Made by a program: the position numbers and the translations under genes
The notes under the pieces: generated by a model
What the model was told of the DNA's origin: nothing
Seen by the model: the letters and a program-made list of their open reading frames with translations, nothing else
The model's database searches: none
Part shown: in pieces, positions 8,162 through 20,055 of the stretch
Layout of the letters: every line of letters starts with the position of its first letter
Numbering within the stretch: position 1 is the first letter of the stretch
Assembly (NCBI RefSeq): GCF_023715895.1
Contig: NZ_JAMBOO010000029.1
Location: 1-53,257, forward strand
DNA from: Domibacillus indicus
Lineage (GTDB): Bacteria > Bacillota > Bacilli > Bacillales > Domibacillaceae
Reading direction: 5' to 3'
Length of the DNA: 53,257 nucleotides

Positions 8162-8944
8162 TTACGGTGATACAGTGTCTCCTGCCGTTTCATCTGTTTC
8201 CACTGCCGGAGCAGTTCCCTCATACGGATCTTCAACTACTGGAGCTGTTGTTTCATCTGTTTCTTCTTCAGGAGTTGTGGTTTCAGTTGTGTCTTCCTCA
8301 GGAGCCTCTGTTTCATCCGTTCCCTCTTCTACTGGAGCTGCGGGTTCTTCCACTGTTCCTTCTTCAGGAGTTATAGTTTCAGTTGTGTCTTCCTCAGGAA
8401 CCTCTGTTTCATCCGTTCCTTCTTCTATAGGAGCTGCAGGTTCTTCCACTGTTCCTTCTTCAGGAATTTCTACTTCTGGCGTCTCTGGAACGATTTCGAT
8501 CGTGCCTAATAGATTCTGAGTGTCTAAGACCTGCGTCACTACATCACCGATCTTGTTTTCTACTTCTATCACTTCAGGTGCATCTTCCCCGGATTTTTTC
8601 GCTACTGCATTCAATTGGTTGGTCGCTGCGTTCGTCCGGTTAAGCAGTGAATTCAGCTGGCTCAAATACCCATCGTATTCTTCAGATGTCAGCGTTTCTG
8701 TGCTTTCGAGTCCAGAAACGACAATGGCAAGTTCACTTTCAATGGAAGATACTCTTTTTTCAATAGGATTCAAACGGTGTAAAATCGAACCTCCGCTTTT
8801 TTCTTTTGCAGCTGCTTCTGTCCCTACGGACGCCTGCACGGCTGTTTTAACGTTTGCTGCCTCAGCGTCTGCCTGCGCACCGAAAGCCAGGCCAAGGGCC
8901 AATGCTGGAGCTGTTGCTTTTAAAAGTGGTTGTTTGATTTTCAT
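8162..8944 (-). CDS. secreted acidic repeat protein of unknown function
   Basis: This is a 260-residue hypothetical protein. Residues 1-29 form a signal peptide (KIKQPLLKATAPALALGLAF, then ADAEAA, a likely cleavage region). Residues ~50-150 form a helical segment with evenly spaced charged residues (LNPIEKRVSSIES, LNSLLNRTNAATNQLNAV), resembling small extracellular coiled domains. The C-terminal ~100 residues are Pro/Glu/Thr-rich and nearly all acidic or neutral, built on a 32-residue tandem repeat. No sortase motif or membrane anchor ends it, so it is probably released or held by charge. AAGGAGGAG precedes the ATG, and a perfect stem-loop overlaps this site (8955-8981). A surface or spacer role is plausible, but no family was recognised. 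Confidence 0.7.
   Translation of the reverse strand: MKIKQPLLKATAPALALGLAFGAQADAEAANVKTAVQASVGTEAAAKEKSGGSILHRLNPIEKRVSSIESELAIVVSGLESTETLTSEEYDGYLSQLNSLLNRTNAATNQLNAVAKKSGEDAPEVIEVENKIGDVVTQVLDTQNLLGTIEIVPETPEVEIPEEGTVEEPAAPIEEGTDETEVPEEDTTETITPEEGTVEEPAAPVEEGTDETEAPEEDTTETTTPEEETDETTAPVVEDPYEGTAPAVETDETAGDTVSP
8271..8462 (-). repeat. tandem 96-bp repeat inside the secreted protein gene
   Basis: Two back-to-back copies (8271-8366 and 8367-8462) have an exact 96-nt period, encoding 32 residues each, of the form PEEGTVEEPAAP.EEGTDE then PEEDTTET. A shorter degenerate piece continues on the low-coordinate side. The high nucleotide similarity of the copies suggests recent slippage or recombination, so copy number may vary between strains. 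Confidence 0.85.
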
Positions 8945-8954
8945 ACTTCTCCTC

Positions 8955-8981
8955 CTTGTAAGGGTTACTAGGTCTTACAAG
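8955..8981 (-). promoter_or_regulatory. stem-loop overlapping the ribosome-binding site of the secreted protein
   Basis: Perfect 8-bp arms CTTGTAAG and CTTACAAG are separated by 11 nt. The arm nearest the gene runs into the AAGGAGGAG Shine-Dalgarno. It could modulate translation or stabilise the mRNA 5' end. Structure is seen, function inferred. Confidence 0.45.
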
Positions 8982-9290
8982 ATACGTTATACCATCTTTT
9001 TTTCTTCTACACACGTATTTTTGCCGTTTTTAACCAAATTGAAAAGGGGATGTAATGTTAGGTCAAAAATGTTCAAATCGAAATGGAAACGTAACCATGA
9101 ATTAACATTCTTTAAAATACCCTGTAAATCCAGCCGATTTCGAGACCAACAGATCATACTTACATTCGTACTGACTATCGTACCCTTCTTTGTACTTGCT
9201 GCCCTATGAATAATCGTACTTTTCACGGCAGGAAAGCATTTCTGTCCTCACATTACACGAAAAAGAGTCTTTGTAAGACATTCTGCATAT

Positions 9291-9325
9291 AAAAAAGACC
9301 TAACCGGAAACGTTAGGTCTTTTTT
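9291..9325 (-). terminator. bidirectional rho-independent terminator of cstA
   Basis: AAAAAAGACCTAAC (9291-9304) and GTTAGGTCTTTTTT (9312-9325) form a perfect 14-bp A/T-flanked stem with a 7-nt loop just after the cstA stop. Confidence 0.92.
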
Positions 9326-9329
9326 ATCT

Positions 9330-11123
9330 TTAAGCTGTTTCTCTGCGCATTTTTACGGCTGGGTTATTCCAGTTTTGCAGCCAATTTTTTATGGCCGCTG
9401 CCATAATCACAACGCCCAGGATCAGCATGATAATCGAAAGCATGCCATTTAAAACGCTGTATCCTGCTGCATCTGCATTCAGATATACGTTTTTCACCAT
9501 CCAGTAGCCAGCATAGTTAACAGTAACGTATAGATAAGAAAGCGGAATTAAGCATGTCAGCATATAGCGACGCTTGTCTGCTATTTTCAAAATGATGGTT
9601 GCTCCGATAATTAAGCCGATAGACGCCATTAATTGGTTTGATACGCCAAACAGTGCCCAAACCGATCCGATATCTCCAGAAAAAAGCAGATAGCCCCAAA
9701 GCAGGCAGGCAAGTGCACTGGCAAAAATACTACCCGGTATCCAGTCCACACGCTTCAGCGGTTTATAAAAAGCACCGCCAAAATCCTGGATCAAATATCG
9801 TGCTACCCGTGTTCCTGAATCAATTGCAGTTAAAATAAACAAAGCTTCAAACATAATAACAAACTGGAAGAAGAAAGAAGCCAGATTATGGAACCATGGA
9901 ACATTGGTGAAGATATACGTCATGCCGACCGCAAGCGTTACAGCGCCGCCAGTCCGGCCTTCTAGATCCAAGCCGATATCCTGGCTCAGCTGGGCTAAGT
10001 TCACCGTTTCCATTCCAAGCGTCCGAAAAACTTCGGGTGTGGAGTTAATCGCAAAATAGTCACCCGGGTGCAAAGCAGTCGCTGCCACCAGTGCCATAAT
10101 CCCAACAACACACTCGACCAGCATCGCGCCGAAGCCAACTGGTTTAATGTCACTCCAGCGGTCCAGCATCTTCGGTGTTGTACCTGATCCGACAAAAGCG
10201 TGGAACCCGGAAATGGCCCCGCAGGCAATTGTAATAGAGATAAACGGCCAGACAGGACCGCTTAACACAGGTCCGCCTCCATCAATAAACTGTGTAAGAG
10301 CCGGCATTTCAATGGTCGGATTTACAATAAACACACCGGCAATCAAGGCGACGAAAACGCCGATTTTCATAAAGCTGCTCAAGTAGTCACGTGGTGCTAA
10401 CAGCAGCCAGACCGGCAGTGCTGCAGCAAAAAAAGCATAGATAGGCAAAATAAGCGAGAGCGTTTTCACATCCAGTGTCAGCCAATCTCCTAACATGGTT
10501 CCTTGAATGTATGGACCACAAAAAACAGCAGCCATAATAAGGAGGAATCCCACAATCGAGGCACCTTTTAAATTGCCTGTTTTTTTATGGTAGAGACCCA
10601 CACCCATCGCAATCGGAATCGTAATGCCGACTGCAAACGTCCCCCACGGATTGTGCTCGAGTGCATGAAGCACGACCATGGATAAGCCGGCCATCGTAAT
10701 CGTAATAATAAATAACATGGCAAGACCTGTACAAAAGCCGGCTACCGGACCCAATTCTTTCTTTGCAATTTCAGCAAGCGACTCGCCTTTTTGACGCATA
10801 GATGCAAATAAAACAACCGCATCGTGAACAGCGCCGCCAATAACCGCTCCAATCAAAAGCCAAAGAAGACCTGGCAGATAACCAAACTGAGCAGCCAGAA
10901 TAGGACCGACAAGCGGGCCTGCTGCAGCGATGGCTGCAAAGTGATGCCCAAACGTGACCCACCGATTCGTCGGCACATAATCTTTGCCATCCTCAAGCTC
11001 ATGGGCAGGCGTTTTTTTCGAATCATCGAGTTTTAACACTTTTACAGCCATAAATGTTCCATACAAGCGGTATGCAATCATTAAAATACAAATTGAACCT
11101 ATTACCATTGTAATCGCATTCAT
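9330..11123 (-). CDS. cstA: CstA-family carbon starvation protein / probable pyruvate transporter
   Basis: This integral membrane protein has about 597 residues and some 15-16 hydrophobic segments. CstA landmarks include YVPTNRWVTFGHHFAAIA near residue 65 and AAGPLVGPILAAQFG following, then GGAVHDAVVLFASMRQKG and, later, FHAFVGSGTTPK. The start at 11123 has GGAGG eight nt upstream. A longer frame to 11159 has no comparable site. CstA/BtsT-type proteins import pyruvate (or peptides, as first proposed) when preferred carbon is scarce. The upstream LytS/LytT-like genes on the same strand and a perfect cre site in front fit induction by a pyruvate-sensing system together with glucose repression. 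Substrate assignment is by analogy. Confidence 0.9.
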   Translation of the reverse strand: MNAITMVIGSICILMIAYRLYGTFMAVKVLKLDDSKKTPAHELEDGKDYVPTNRWVTFGHHFAAIAAAGPLVGPILAAQFGYLPGLLWLLIGAVIGGAVHDAVVLFASMRQKGESLAEIAKKELGPVAGFCTGLAMLFIITITMAGLSMVVLHALEHNPWGTFAVGITIPIAMGVGLYHKKTGNLKGASIVGFLLIMAAVFCGPYIQGTMLGDWLTLDVKTLSLILPIYAFFAAALPVWLLLAPRDYLSSFMKIGVFVALIAGVFIVNPTIEMPALTQFIDGGGPVLSGPVWPFISITIACGAISGFHAFVGSGTTPKMLDRWSDIKPVGFGAMLVECVVGIMALVAATALHPGDYFAINSTPEVFRTLGMETVNLAQLSQDIGLDLEGRTGGAVTLAVGMTYIFTNVPWFHNLASFFFQFVIMFEALFILTAIDSGTRVARYLIQDFGGAFYKPLKRVDWIPGSIFASALACLLWGYLLFSGDIGSVWALFGVSNQLMASIGLIIGATIILKIADKRRYMLTCLIPLSYLYVTVNYAGYWMVKNVYLNADAAGYSVLNGMLSIIMLILGVVIMAAAIKNWLQNWNNPAVKMRRETA

Positions 11124-11178
11124 TTCAAGGGCCTCCCCTATATGTTTTTGCCCTTTCACTATACCAAATGAAAATGAA

Positions 11179-11194
11179 TTGTTAGCGTTTTCAA
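11179..11194 (-). promoter_or_regulatory. catabolite-responsive element (CcpA site) upstream of cstA
   Basis: TTGTTAGCGTTTTCAA matches the degenerate cre consensus WTGNNARCGNWWWCAW at every position. It lies 56-71 bp upstream of the cstA start codon, where CcpA binding would repress transcription. Confidence 0.75.
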
Positions 11195-11205
11195 CTCAAT
11201 AAGCA

Positions 11206-11228
11206 GCATTTGCACCGTGAAATGCAAA
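11206..11228 (-). promoter_or_regulatory. inverted repeat between lytT-like gene and cstA, candidate LytTR operator
   Basis: GCATTT (11206-11211) and AAATGC (11220-11225) form a perfect inverted repeat. An overlapping pair TTTGCA/TGCAAA has the same 8-nt spacing. CAACTCA and TGAGTTG flank it as outer arms. The place, upstream of cstA and just past the response-regulator gene, suits an activator site, but the LytTR consensus itself is not clearly visible. Confidence 0.4.
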
Positions 11229-11255
11229 AATAACCGGCTGAGTTGCAAGAAAGCA

Positions 11256-12005
11256 TTAAAACCCAATTAACTGCTTTAGCTCTTTTACATATGTACGGCT
11301 GACCGGCACTTTTGATCCGTCTTTCATGATTAAATTATAAGTTGAATTAAACCATGGCTCGATTTGGTCAATGTGATTGATATTCACTAAAAAGCTTCGG
11401 TGTACTCGGACAAAAGCAGAGGAGCTGAGCTTTTTCTCAATCGCGGTTAGGGATTCCTGTGTTTTGTATTCAGAAGACATCGTCTTAATCAGGGTTTTTC
11501 CTTCTGAAGAAGCTGTATAAAGAATCGCTTCTCTGTCAATCAGCACAATGCGTTCATCGGCTGCCACCGCCAGTTTTCCGGTTTGCAGCTCGGCAGAAGG
11601 CTTTGGCATTTCTGCAAGAATGTCTGAGCGCTGCCCGCCGATCATGCGGATTGTTTTAATTTTGTCGATCGTTTGGTTGATTCGATTTTCGTCAAATGGC
11701 TTCAGCACATAATCAATAGCATTCAGTTCAAAGGCCTGCAGGGCAAACTCATCGTAAGCAGTTGCAAAAACAATCGCCGGCTTATGTTCAAGGTGGCGAA
11801 TTTCAGCCGCCAGCTCTAAGCCGCTTTCTTCAGAAAGCTCAATATCCAAAAAAACAAGATCTGGTTTTGTTTGTTTAATTTGCGGAAGCGAGTCGGCTAT
11901 ATTGCTCGCTTCCCCTGTCACTTCTACTTCGCGGGTCCTGAGCAAGAGATATTTCAACTCATCTCTTGCCAAGGGCTCGTCATCCACTATAAACGCTTTC
12001 ATCAT
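11256..12005 (-). CDS. LytTR-family response regulator (LytT/BtsR-like)
   Basis: This 249-residue protein has a receiver domain at residues 1-120, with the acidic pocket (IVDDEPLARDE), phospho-acceptor LVFLDIEL (Asp about 55), Thr/Ala switch region and Lys in YVLKPFDE. A LytTR DNA-binding domain fills residues ~140-245 (ILYTASSEGKTLI, FVRVHRSFLVNINHI, VPVSRTYVKELK). Two in-frame ATGs open the gene, and AAAGGAGG lies 11-14 nt before them. The gene overlaps the 3' end of the sensor kinase gene by 26 nt, so the two are co-translated. The nearest target downstream on the strand is cstA, as in enterobacterial BtsSR/YpdAB and related bacilli systems. Confidence 0.9.
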   Translation of the reverse strand: MMKAFIVDDEPLARDELKYLLLRTREVEVTGEASNIADSLPQIKQTKPDLVFLDIELSEESGLELAAEIRHLEHKPAIVFATAYDEFALQAFELNAIDYVLKPFDENRINQTIDKIKTIRMIGGQRSDILAEMPKPSAELQTGKLAVAADERIVLIDREAILYTASSEGKTLIKTMSSEYKTQESLTAIEKKLSSSAFVRVHRSFLVNINHIDQIEPWFNSTYNLIMKDGSKVPVSRTYVKELKQLIGF

Positions 12006-13758
12006 AATAAGCTGGACCTCCTTTTCTTTCTAACGGCAGGCGGATCAATATCGCTGTTCCCCTGTTTTCTTCGCTCGTAATCGTAAATGAAGCTTGTGTA
12101 TACATTCCTTCTAAGCGGCTGCGAATATTCACCAGTGCGGTTCCCGTACCGTGCTTGGACGAAACGGTTTCTTTTCCCAGCCTGTCGAGCTTCTCCTCTG
12201 GAATCCCTTTTCCGTTATCCGTTACTTGAATGTGTATATGCGTTGGGTCCGAAAAAGCCTCGATTCTTACTTCTCCTTTTGTTTTGGAACCAGAGAAAGC
12301 ATGCCGGATGCTGTTTTCAACAAGCGGCTGAAGAATAAACGGCGGCACCAGGCTTTTCTCAAGACCTGGTTCAATATCAAAAAAGACCTCATACCGGTCA
12401 GGAAACCGTGCTTGCTCAAGCGACAGGTACGCTCTCACATGTTCAATTTCTTTCTCAAGTGGAATGACCATCTGCCGTGCTCCCTGCAGATTGCTTCTGA
12501 AAAACTGGCTTAGCTCCAGCAGCAGCTTTCTAGCCCTTTCCGGATTGGTGCGGCATAAAACCGAAATGGTATTAATGGCATTAAACAAAAAGTGTGGATG
12601 AACCTGAGCCTGCAGCGCTTTTACTTCTGCATTTTTTAAAAGCCTGCTTTGCTGTTCCGCCTGCGCCAGCTCCAGCTGTGTAGAAAATAAATTGGCCAGC
12701 CCTTCAGCCAGCTCCCGTTCTACCTCTGTTAAATCACTCGGATTGGTAAAGTAAAGCTTTAATGTGCCAACCGTTTGGCCGTACACTTTCAACGGAAGGA
12801 CAACGGCAGCCCGAAGCGGACAAGCTGGATTTGTACAAATGATTTCTTCCCGGCTTTTCGCCGTAAGTACCCTGCCTTCCTGCAAGACTTTTTTCGTCAG
12901 CCCTGTTGAAAACCCTGCTGTCGGTTTATGATGGTCTTCTCCTGTTCCAGTGTGGGCTAAAACGCTTTTCGTATTCGTGATCGCAATGGCATCCGCTTCT
13001 GTGAGCGAAAGCATGGTCTCCGCTACAGCCCGGCAGGATTCGGCATTCAGTCCTTGTCGAAAAAACGGCAGCGTTTGATCTGCAATGTAGAACGCCTTGC
13101 TCGTCTGCAGGGCTTTTGTGCGTTCCTGCTCGCGTAAAATGTTTTGGATCAGCAGCATAAAAAGAAGCATCCCAAGCCCATTGATCGTAATCATCGGAAG
13201 ACCAATGACTTTCACCAATTCCCAGGCCGGATCAAACGGTTTAACCATCAGAAGAATCATCCCCATTTGGATGATTTCCATTAAAATGCCGACCACGATA
13301 GCAAAAGGGGTATTAATAGGGGCTTTCTGCTTATACCGCATACCAAGCCAGCCCGCTGCACCTCCTGCTAAGACAGCAGAAAGCGCACAAGCAGCAGCTG
13401 TAAACCCGCCAAGAAAAAAGCGATGGATACCCGCGATGAAGCCGATTCCAAGCCCGACAACAGGGCCGCCTAGAAGGGAGCCAATGGCGATGCCGAGTAT
13501 TCTTGTGTTTGCAATGGCACTGTCCGGCTCCAGGGCGATGAGCCAGCTGTTTTCAGTAATCGCATTTGACTGGATTTGGATTCCTGTATAATTACTGATT
13601 ACACCCAAAAAGCCGAATATCGCAACGAGGAGCAGTTTTTCCCGGGTGCCTTGGTTGTTATGAATCAATTTGCGGAAATGTTTCATTTGGGAAAAAAGAA
13701 AAACGGAAATGAGAATAATCCCCACCCGTTCAATCATAAGAGGAATAAGATTAATCAT
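11980..13758 (-). CDS. LytS-family sensor histidine kinase (5TM-5TMR_LYT, GAF, HisKA-like)
   Basis: The protein has 592 residues. The N-terminal ~200 residues carry about six membrane segments of the 5TMR_LYT type (GLGIGFIAGIHRFFLGG with conserved Arg-Phe). A GAF domain follows at ~220-365 with an unusual CTNPACPL cysteine pair, then the His_kinase module (LQAQVHPHFLFNAINTIS, His about 395) and HATPase_c (PFILQPLVENSIRHAF, DNGKGIPEEKL). LytS proteins sense extracellular pyruvate or membrane potential. The gene order kinase, regulator, cstA points to pyruvate or carbon-starvation sensing (inference). Confidence 0.9.
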   Translation of the reverse strand: MINLIPLMIERVGIILISVFLFSQMKHFRKLIHNNQGTREKLLLVAIFGFLGVISNYTGIQIQSNAITENSWLIALEPDSAIANTRILGIAIGSLLGGPVVGLGIGFIAGIHRFFLGGFTAAACALSAVLAGGAAGWLGMRYKQKAPINTPFAIVVGILMEIIQMGMILLMVKPFDPAWELVKVIGLPMITINGLGMLLFMLLIQNILREQERTKALQTSKAFYIADQTLPFFRQGLNAESCRAVAETMLSLTEADAIAITNTKSVLAHTGTGEDHHKPTAGFSTGLTKKVLQEGRVLTAKSREEIICTNPACPLRAAVVLPLKVYGQTVGTLKLYFTNPSDLTEVERELAEGLANLFSTQLELAQAEQQSRLLKNAEVKALQAQVHPHFLFNAINTISVLCRTNPERARKLLLELSQFFRSNLQGARQMVIPLEKEIEHVRAYLSLEQARFPDRYEVFFDIEPGLEKSLVPPFILQPLVENSIRHAFSGSKTKGEVRIEAFSDPTHIHIQVTDNGKGIPEEKLDRLGKETVSSKHGTGTALVNIRSRLEGMYTQASFTITSEENRGTAILIRLPLERKGGPAYYDESVYSG

Positions 13759-13856
13759 GATTCATCGCCTTCCCGCCAAGTCATGGTACTGTTTCTAAAG
13801 GATGAAAAGGGAAAAATACATGTTTTCATCCCTTTTATTTTAACATAATCATTAAA

Positions 13857-13895
13857 AGACCTTAACGCTTCCCTTCCGCGAGTAAGGAAAGGTCT
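13857..13895 (-). terminator. probable terminator of lacZ
   Basis: AGACCTT and AAGGTCT arms (13857-13863 with 13889-13895) are extended by a partial inner stem, and TTTT follows on the minus strand. It lies 100-140 nt beyond the lacZ stop and upstream of the lytS-like gene. Confidence 0.6.
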
Positions 13896-13997
13896 GCTCT
13901 TCTTAAAATCCACACAACAACAAAGGACGGACTCTCGTTAAAGAGCCCCCCCTTTCAAAGATTTTATCCTCTTTTCGTCTGCTGCTAAAAAATTTCG

Positions 13998-17484
<3,487 letters not shown>

Positions 17485-18099
17485 ATGGCTAAAAACAAAC
17501 CTAAAAAAAGCCCCCAGCTGCTCTCTAACCAGCTCCTTATCAGTTTTCTGATTCTGCTTGTCATTCTTCATTATGCAGCGGATCATTTGCTGGCTGCGGG
17601 CATTGCGTTACTCTTCATGATGACCTCCGCCGCGTTGTACTTTTATTTCCAGTGGCAAAGACAAAAGTCAGCCAAAAACAAAATGGTACAGTCAGGTATC
17701 AAAGAAATTGACGTAATGAATGGAAGAGAATTTGAAAACTATCTCGGTGCATTGTTTGAAGCAATGGGCTATGAAGTGGAAGTAACACCCGCTTCCGGAG
17801 ATTATGGGGCGGATTTACTGATGGAGAAAGATGAAACTTTTATTGTGGTACAGGCTAAGAGATACAGCAAAGCAGTAGGCATCTCTTCCATACAGGAAGT
17901 TTTCTCTGCCAAAATGTATTACCAGGCGGATGAAGCGTGGGTCGTAACCAACAATACGTTTTCGAAGAATGCCTTTGAGCTTGCCAAGAGAAGCGGCGTA
18001 AAGCTGATCGCGAGAAGGGAGCTGATTGAGCTGATTACGGAAAATATGGCGGAGACGCCTCCTCCGGTTTTTACTATTCATACATGGAATGAAAAATGA
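17485..18099 (+). CDS. membrane-anchored Mrr-type restriction endonuclease-like protein
   Basis: The protein has 204 residues. Residues ~12-55 form two closely spaced membrane helices (LLISFLILLVILHYAA, then LLAAGIALLFMMTSAAL). Residues ~80-190 are an Mrr_cat domain: GREFENYLGALFEAMGY, GDYGADLL (catalytic Asp), FIVVQAKRY (the Q-x-K part of the PD-(D/E)xK core) and WVVTNNTFSKNA. AAAGGAAAG precedes the ATG. Such two-helix plus Mrr proteins are widespread in Firmicutes, and whether they cleave DNA is unknown. No methylase adjoins it, so it would have to be a modification-dependent enzyme, a quality-control nuclease, or something else. It is the only plus-strand gene for many kb around. Confidence 0.82.
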   Translation: MAKNKPKKSPQLLSNQLLISFLILLVILHYAADHLLAAGIALLFMMTSAALYFYFQWQRQKSAKNKMVQSGIKEIDVMNGREFENYLGALFEAMGYEVEVTPASGDYGADLLMEKDETFIVVQAKRYSKAVGISSIQEVFSAKMYYQADEAWVVTNNTFSKNAFELAKRSGVKLIARRELIELITENMAETPPPVFTIHTWNEK

Positions 18100-18166
18100 A
18101 ACATATCTCAATACCCTGCCTCACTCGTACAAGCCAAGGAGGCAAGGTCATTTTTCTGCTTCTTTA

Positions 18167-19846
18167 TTATTTTTTCAGTAGATAGACTCTGGATTCATAA
18201 GGAGTCAGCGTAATGGAAGGCGTGAGCGCTCCCTCAGCGGGTTCATTGCTGACCAGCAGCTCTGCTGATTCATACTCAATGTTTTTTGGTAACTGTAGAT
18301 CGGCTGCTTCTGCAGAAAAGTTATTGAGCACAAGCAGTGTCTCATTTTCGAGTATACGTGTATATGCATATACTTGTAGATGATCATCTAAAATTAATTC
18401 GTACGTTCCATAGGCAATCACTTCATGCTGCTTGCGGAGCTTGATGAGCTTCTGATAATGATAAAATACAGAATCAGGATTGGTCAGGGCTTGTTTTACG
18501 TTGATTTCCTCATAGTTCGGATTGACTCCTAGCCACGGAATACCTGTGGTAAACCCGGCATTTTCACTGGCATCCCATTGCATTGGTGTGCGGGCATTAT
18601 CACGGCATTTGGCGTGGATGGCTTCCATTACTTTTGCATGGTCCCCACCTCCTTTGGTTACACGCTCCTCGTACATATTTAAAATTTCCAAATCATTATA
18701 TTCGGTAATATCAAACTGTACGTTTGTCATCCCAATTTCTTCGCCTTGATAAATGTATGGAGTTCCTTTGAGCATATGCAAGAACGTGCCAAGCATTTTC
18801 GCTGATTTTACCCGGTACTCTCCATCATTTCCAAAGCGGGAGACCATACGGGGCTGGTCATGGTTATTTAAATACAAGCTGTTCCAGCCTTTTCCTTCTA
18901 GGCCATACTGCCATTTAGACATCACTTCTTTTAACTCCTGCAGCTGCCATGGCCGCATATCCCACTTACCGCCTGGCCCAGCATCCAGGTCCATATGCTC
19001 GAAGGTAAAAATCATATTCAATTCTGTTCCTTCGCTGTTGGCATACCGCTGTGCATCTTCAACTGAGGTACCCGGGCATTCACCGACGGTCATAATATCA
19101 TATTTTGACAGGACGTCCCGGTTCATTTCCTGTAAGTACTCATGAACGCGCGGCCCATTTAAAAAATAGTCGCCGCCCCACGCATACCCGCCTTCTTCCT
19201 GCTGCTGGCCATCCGGCAGTCCTTCTACTTTGGAAATCATATTAATTACATCCATCCGGAACCCGTCAATGCCCCGGTCCAGCCACCAGGTCATCATGTC
19301 ATACACTTCACGTCGGACGGTTTCGTTTTCCCAATTTAAATCGGGCTGCTTTTTGCTGAATAAATGAAGGTAGTATTCATCGGTCGCTTCATCATACTGC
19401 CAGGCTGAACCACTGAAAAAAGAAACCCAGTTGTTTGGTTCCTTCCCGTTTTTACCAGGGCGCCAGATGTAATAATCGCGGTATTCGTTGTTTTTCGATT
19501 TACGCGACTCTATAAACCAGGCATGCTCATCCGATGAGTGATTGACAACGAGGTCCATCATCAGCTTCATGCCTCGTTCATGAAGACCGGCGAGCAGTTC
19601 ATCCCAGTCTGCCATCGTACCAAACTCGTCCATAATATCCCGGTAGTCGCTAATGTCGTAACCGTTATCATCATTGGGTGACTTGTAAACAGGTGAAAGC
19701 CAGACAACGTCTACCCCTAATTTTTTTAAGTAATCAAGTTTGGAGATAATCCCCGGCAAATCACCAATTCCGTCTCCGTTAGAGTCTTTAAAGCTTATTG
19801 GATAAATTTGGTAAACCACACTTTCTTTCCACCATGCTTTCTCCAT
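18167..19846 (-). CDS. malL: oligo-1,6-glucosidase / alpha-glucosidase, GH13
   Basis: The protein has 559 residues, the typical length for GH13 subfamily 31 enzymes. Conserved blocks are DVVWLSPVYKSP, DLVVNHSSDEH, GFRMDVINMIS (nucleophile Asp about residue 199), MTVGECPG (acid/base Glu about 255) and LNNHDQPRMVSRFG (third acid Asp). The Val after the nucleophile region and the long loop after region I favour alpha-1,6/alpha-1,4 oligosaccharides such as isomaltose or sucrose over polymers. No signal peptide, so it is cytoplasmic. AAAGGG precedes the ATG. The gene sits alone, with no transporter next to it, and could help LacZ broaden sugar use. The exact substrate is uncertain. Confidence 0.85.
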   Translation of the reverse strand: MEKAWWKESVVYQIYPISFKDSNGDGIGDLPGIISKLDYLKKLGVDVVWLSPVYKSPNDDNGYDISDYRDIMDEFGTMADWDELLAGLHERGMKLMMDLVVNHSSDEHAWFIESRKSKNNEYRDYYIWRPGKNGKEPNNWVSFFSGSAWQYDEATDEYYLHLFSKKQPDLNWENETVRREVYDMMTWWLDRGIDGFRMDVINMISKVEGLPDGQQQEEGGYAWGGDYFLNGPRVHEYLQEMNRDVLSKYDIMTVGECPGTSVEDAQRYANSEGTELNMIFTFEHMDLDAGPGGKWDMRPWQLQELKEVMSKWQYGLEGKGWNSLYLNNHDQPRMVSRFGNDGEYRVKSAKMLGTFLHMLKGTPYIYQGEEIGMTNVQFDITEYNDLEILNMYEERVTKGGGDHAKVMEAIHAKCRDNARTPMQWDASENAGFTTGIPWLGVNPNYEEINVKQALTNPDSVFYHYQKLIKLRKQHEVIAYGTYELILDDHLQVYAYTRILENETLLVLNNFSAEAADLQLPKNIEYESAELLVSNEPAEGALTPSITLTPYESRVYLLKK

Positions 19847-20011
19847 TGTACCCGCCCTTTCTATCCTTCTTTAACCGATCGGTCTACAAGGCCTCTTGTA
19901 TGGTTTCTTGCTGAATAAAAAATGCATTTTGCCTTCAAAGCACTTTATCCGTTGTGGACGACCCGGAAACATGGCCCGCAATTATTTTCCGAATCCTTCT
20001 TTAAAAAATAA

Positions 20012-20042
20012 GAGCAATTGCCAGTTCTGCTGACAATTGCTC
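20012..20042 (-). terminator. terminator of the gas vesicle operon
   Basis: GAGCAATTG (20012-20020) pairs with CAATTGCTC (20034-20042), and on the minus strand TTATTTTTT follows. It lies just past gvpU, the last gene of the operon. Confidence 0.88.
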
Positions 20043-20055
20043 ACTCTTTCTTTCC

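Larger units (their letters stand above)
8945..9329. other. intergenic region, no gene
   Basis: These 385 bp hold the leader and upstream region of the secreted protein gene and the cstA terminator. Short open frames here lack ribosome-binding sites and codon bias, so no gene is called. Confidence 0.5.

Noticed and set aside
8095-8519. Plus-strand Ser/Val-rich frame
   Set aside because: Antisense shadow of the 96-bp repeat region of the secreted protein gene. No ribosome-binding site.
13800-13831. Stem-loop GGATGAAAA/TTTTCATCC upstream of the lytS-like gene as a riboswitch or attenuator
   Set aside because: A simple hairpin with the T-rich side on the plus strand where no gene ends. No riboswitch core could be recognised.
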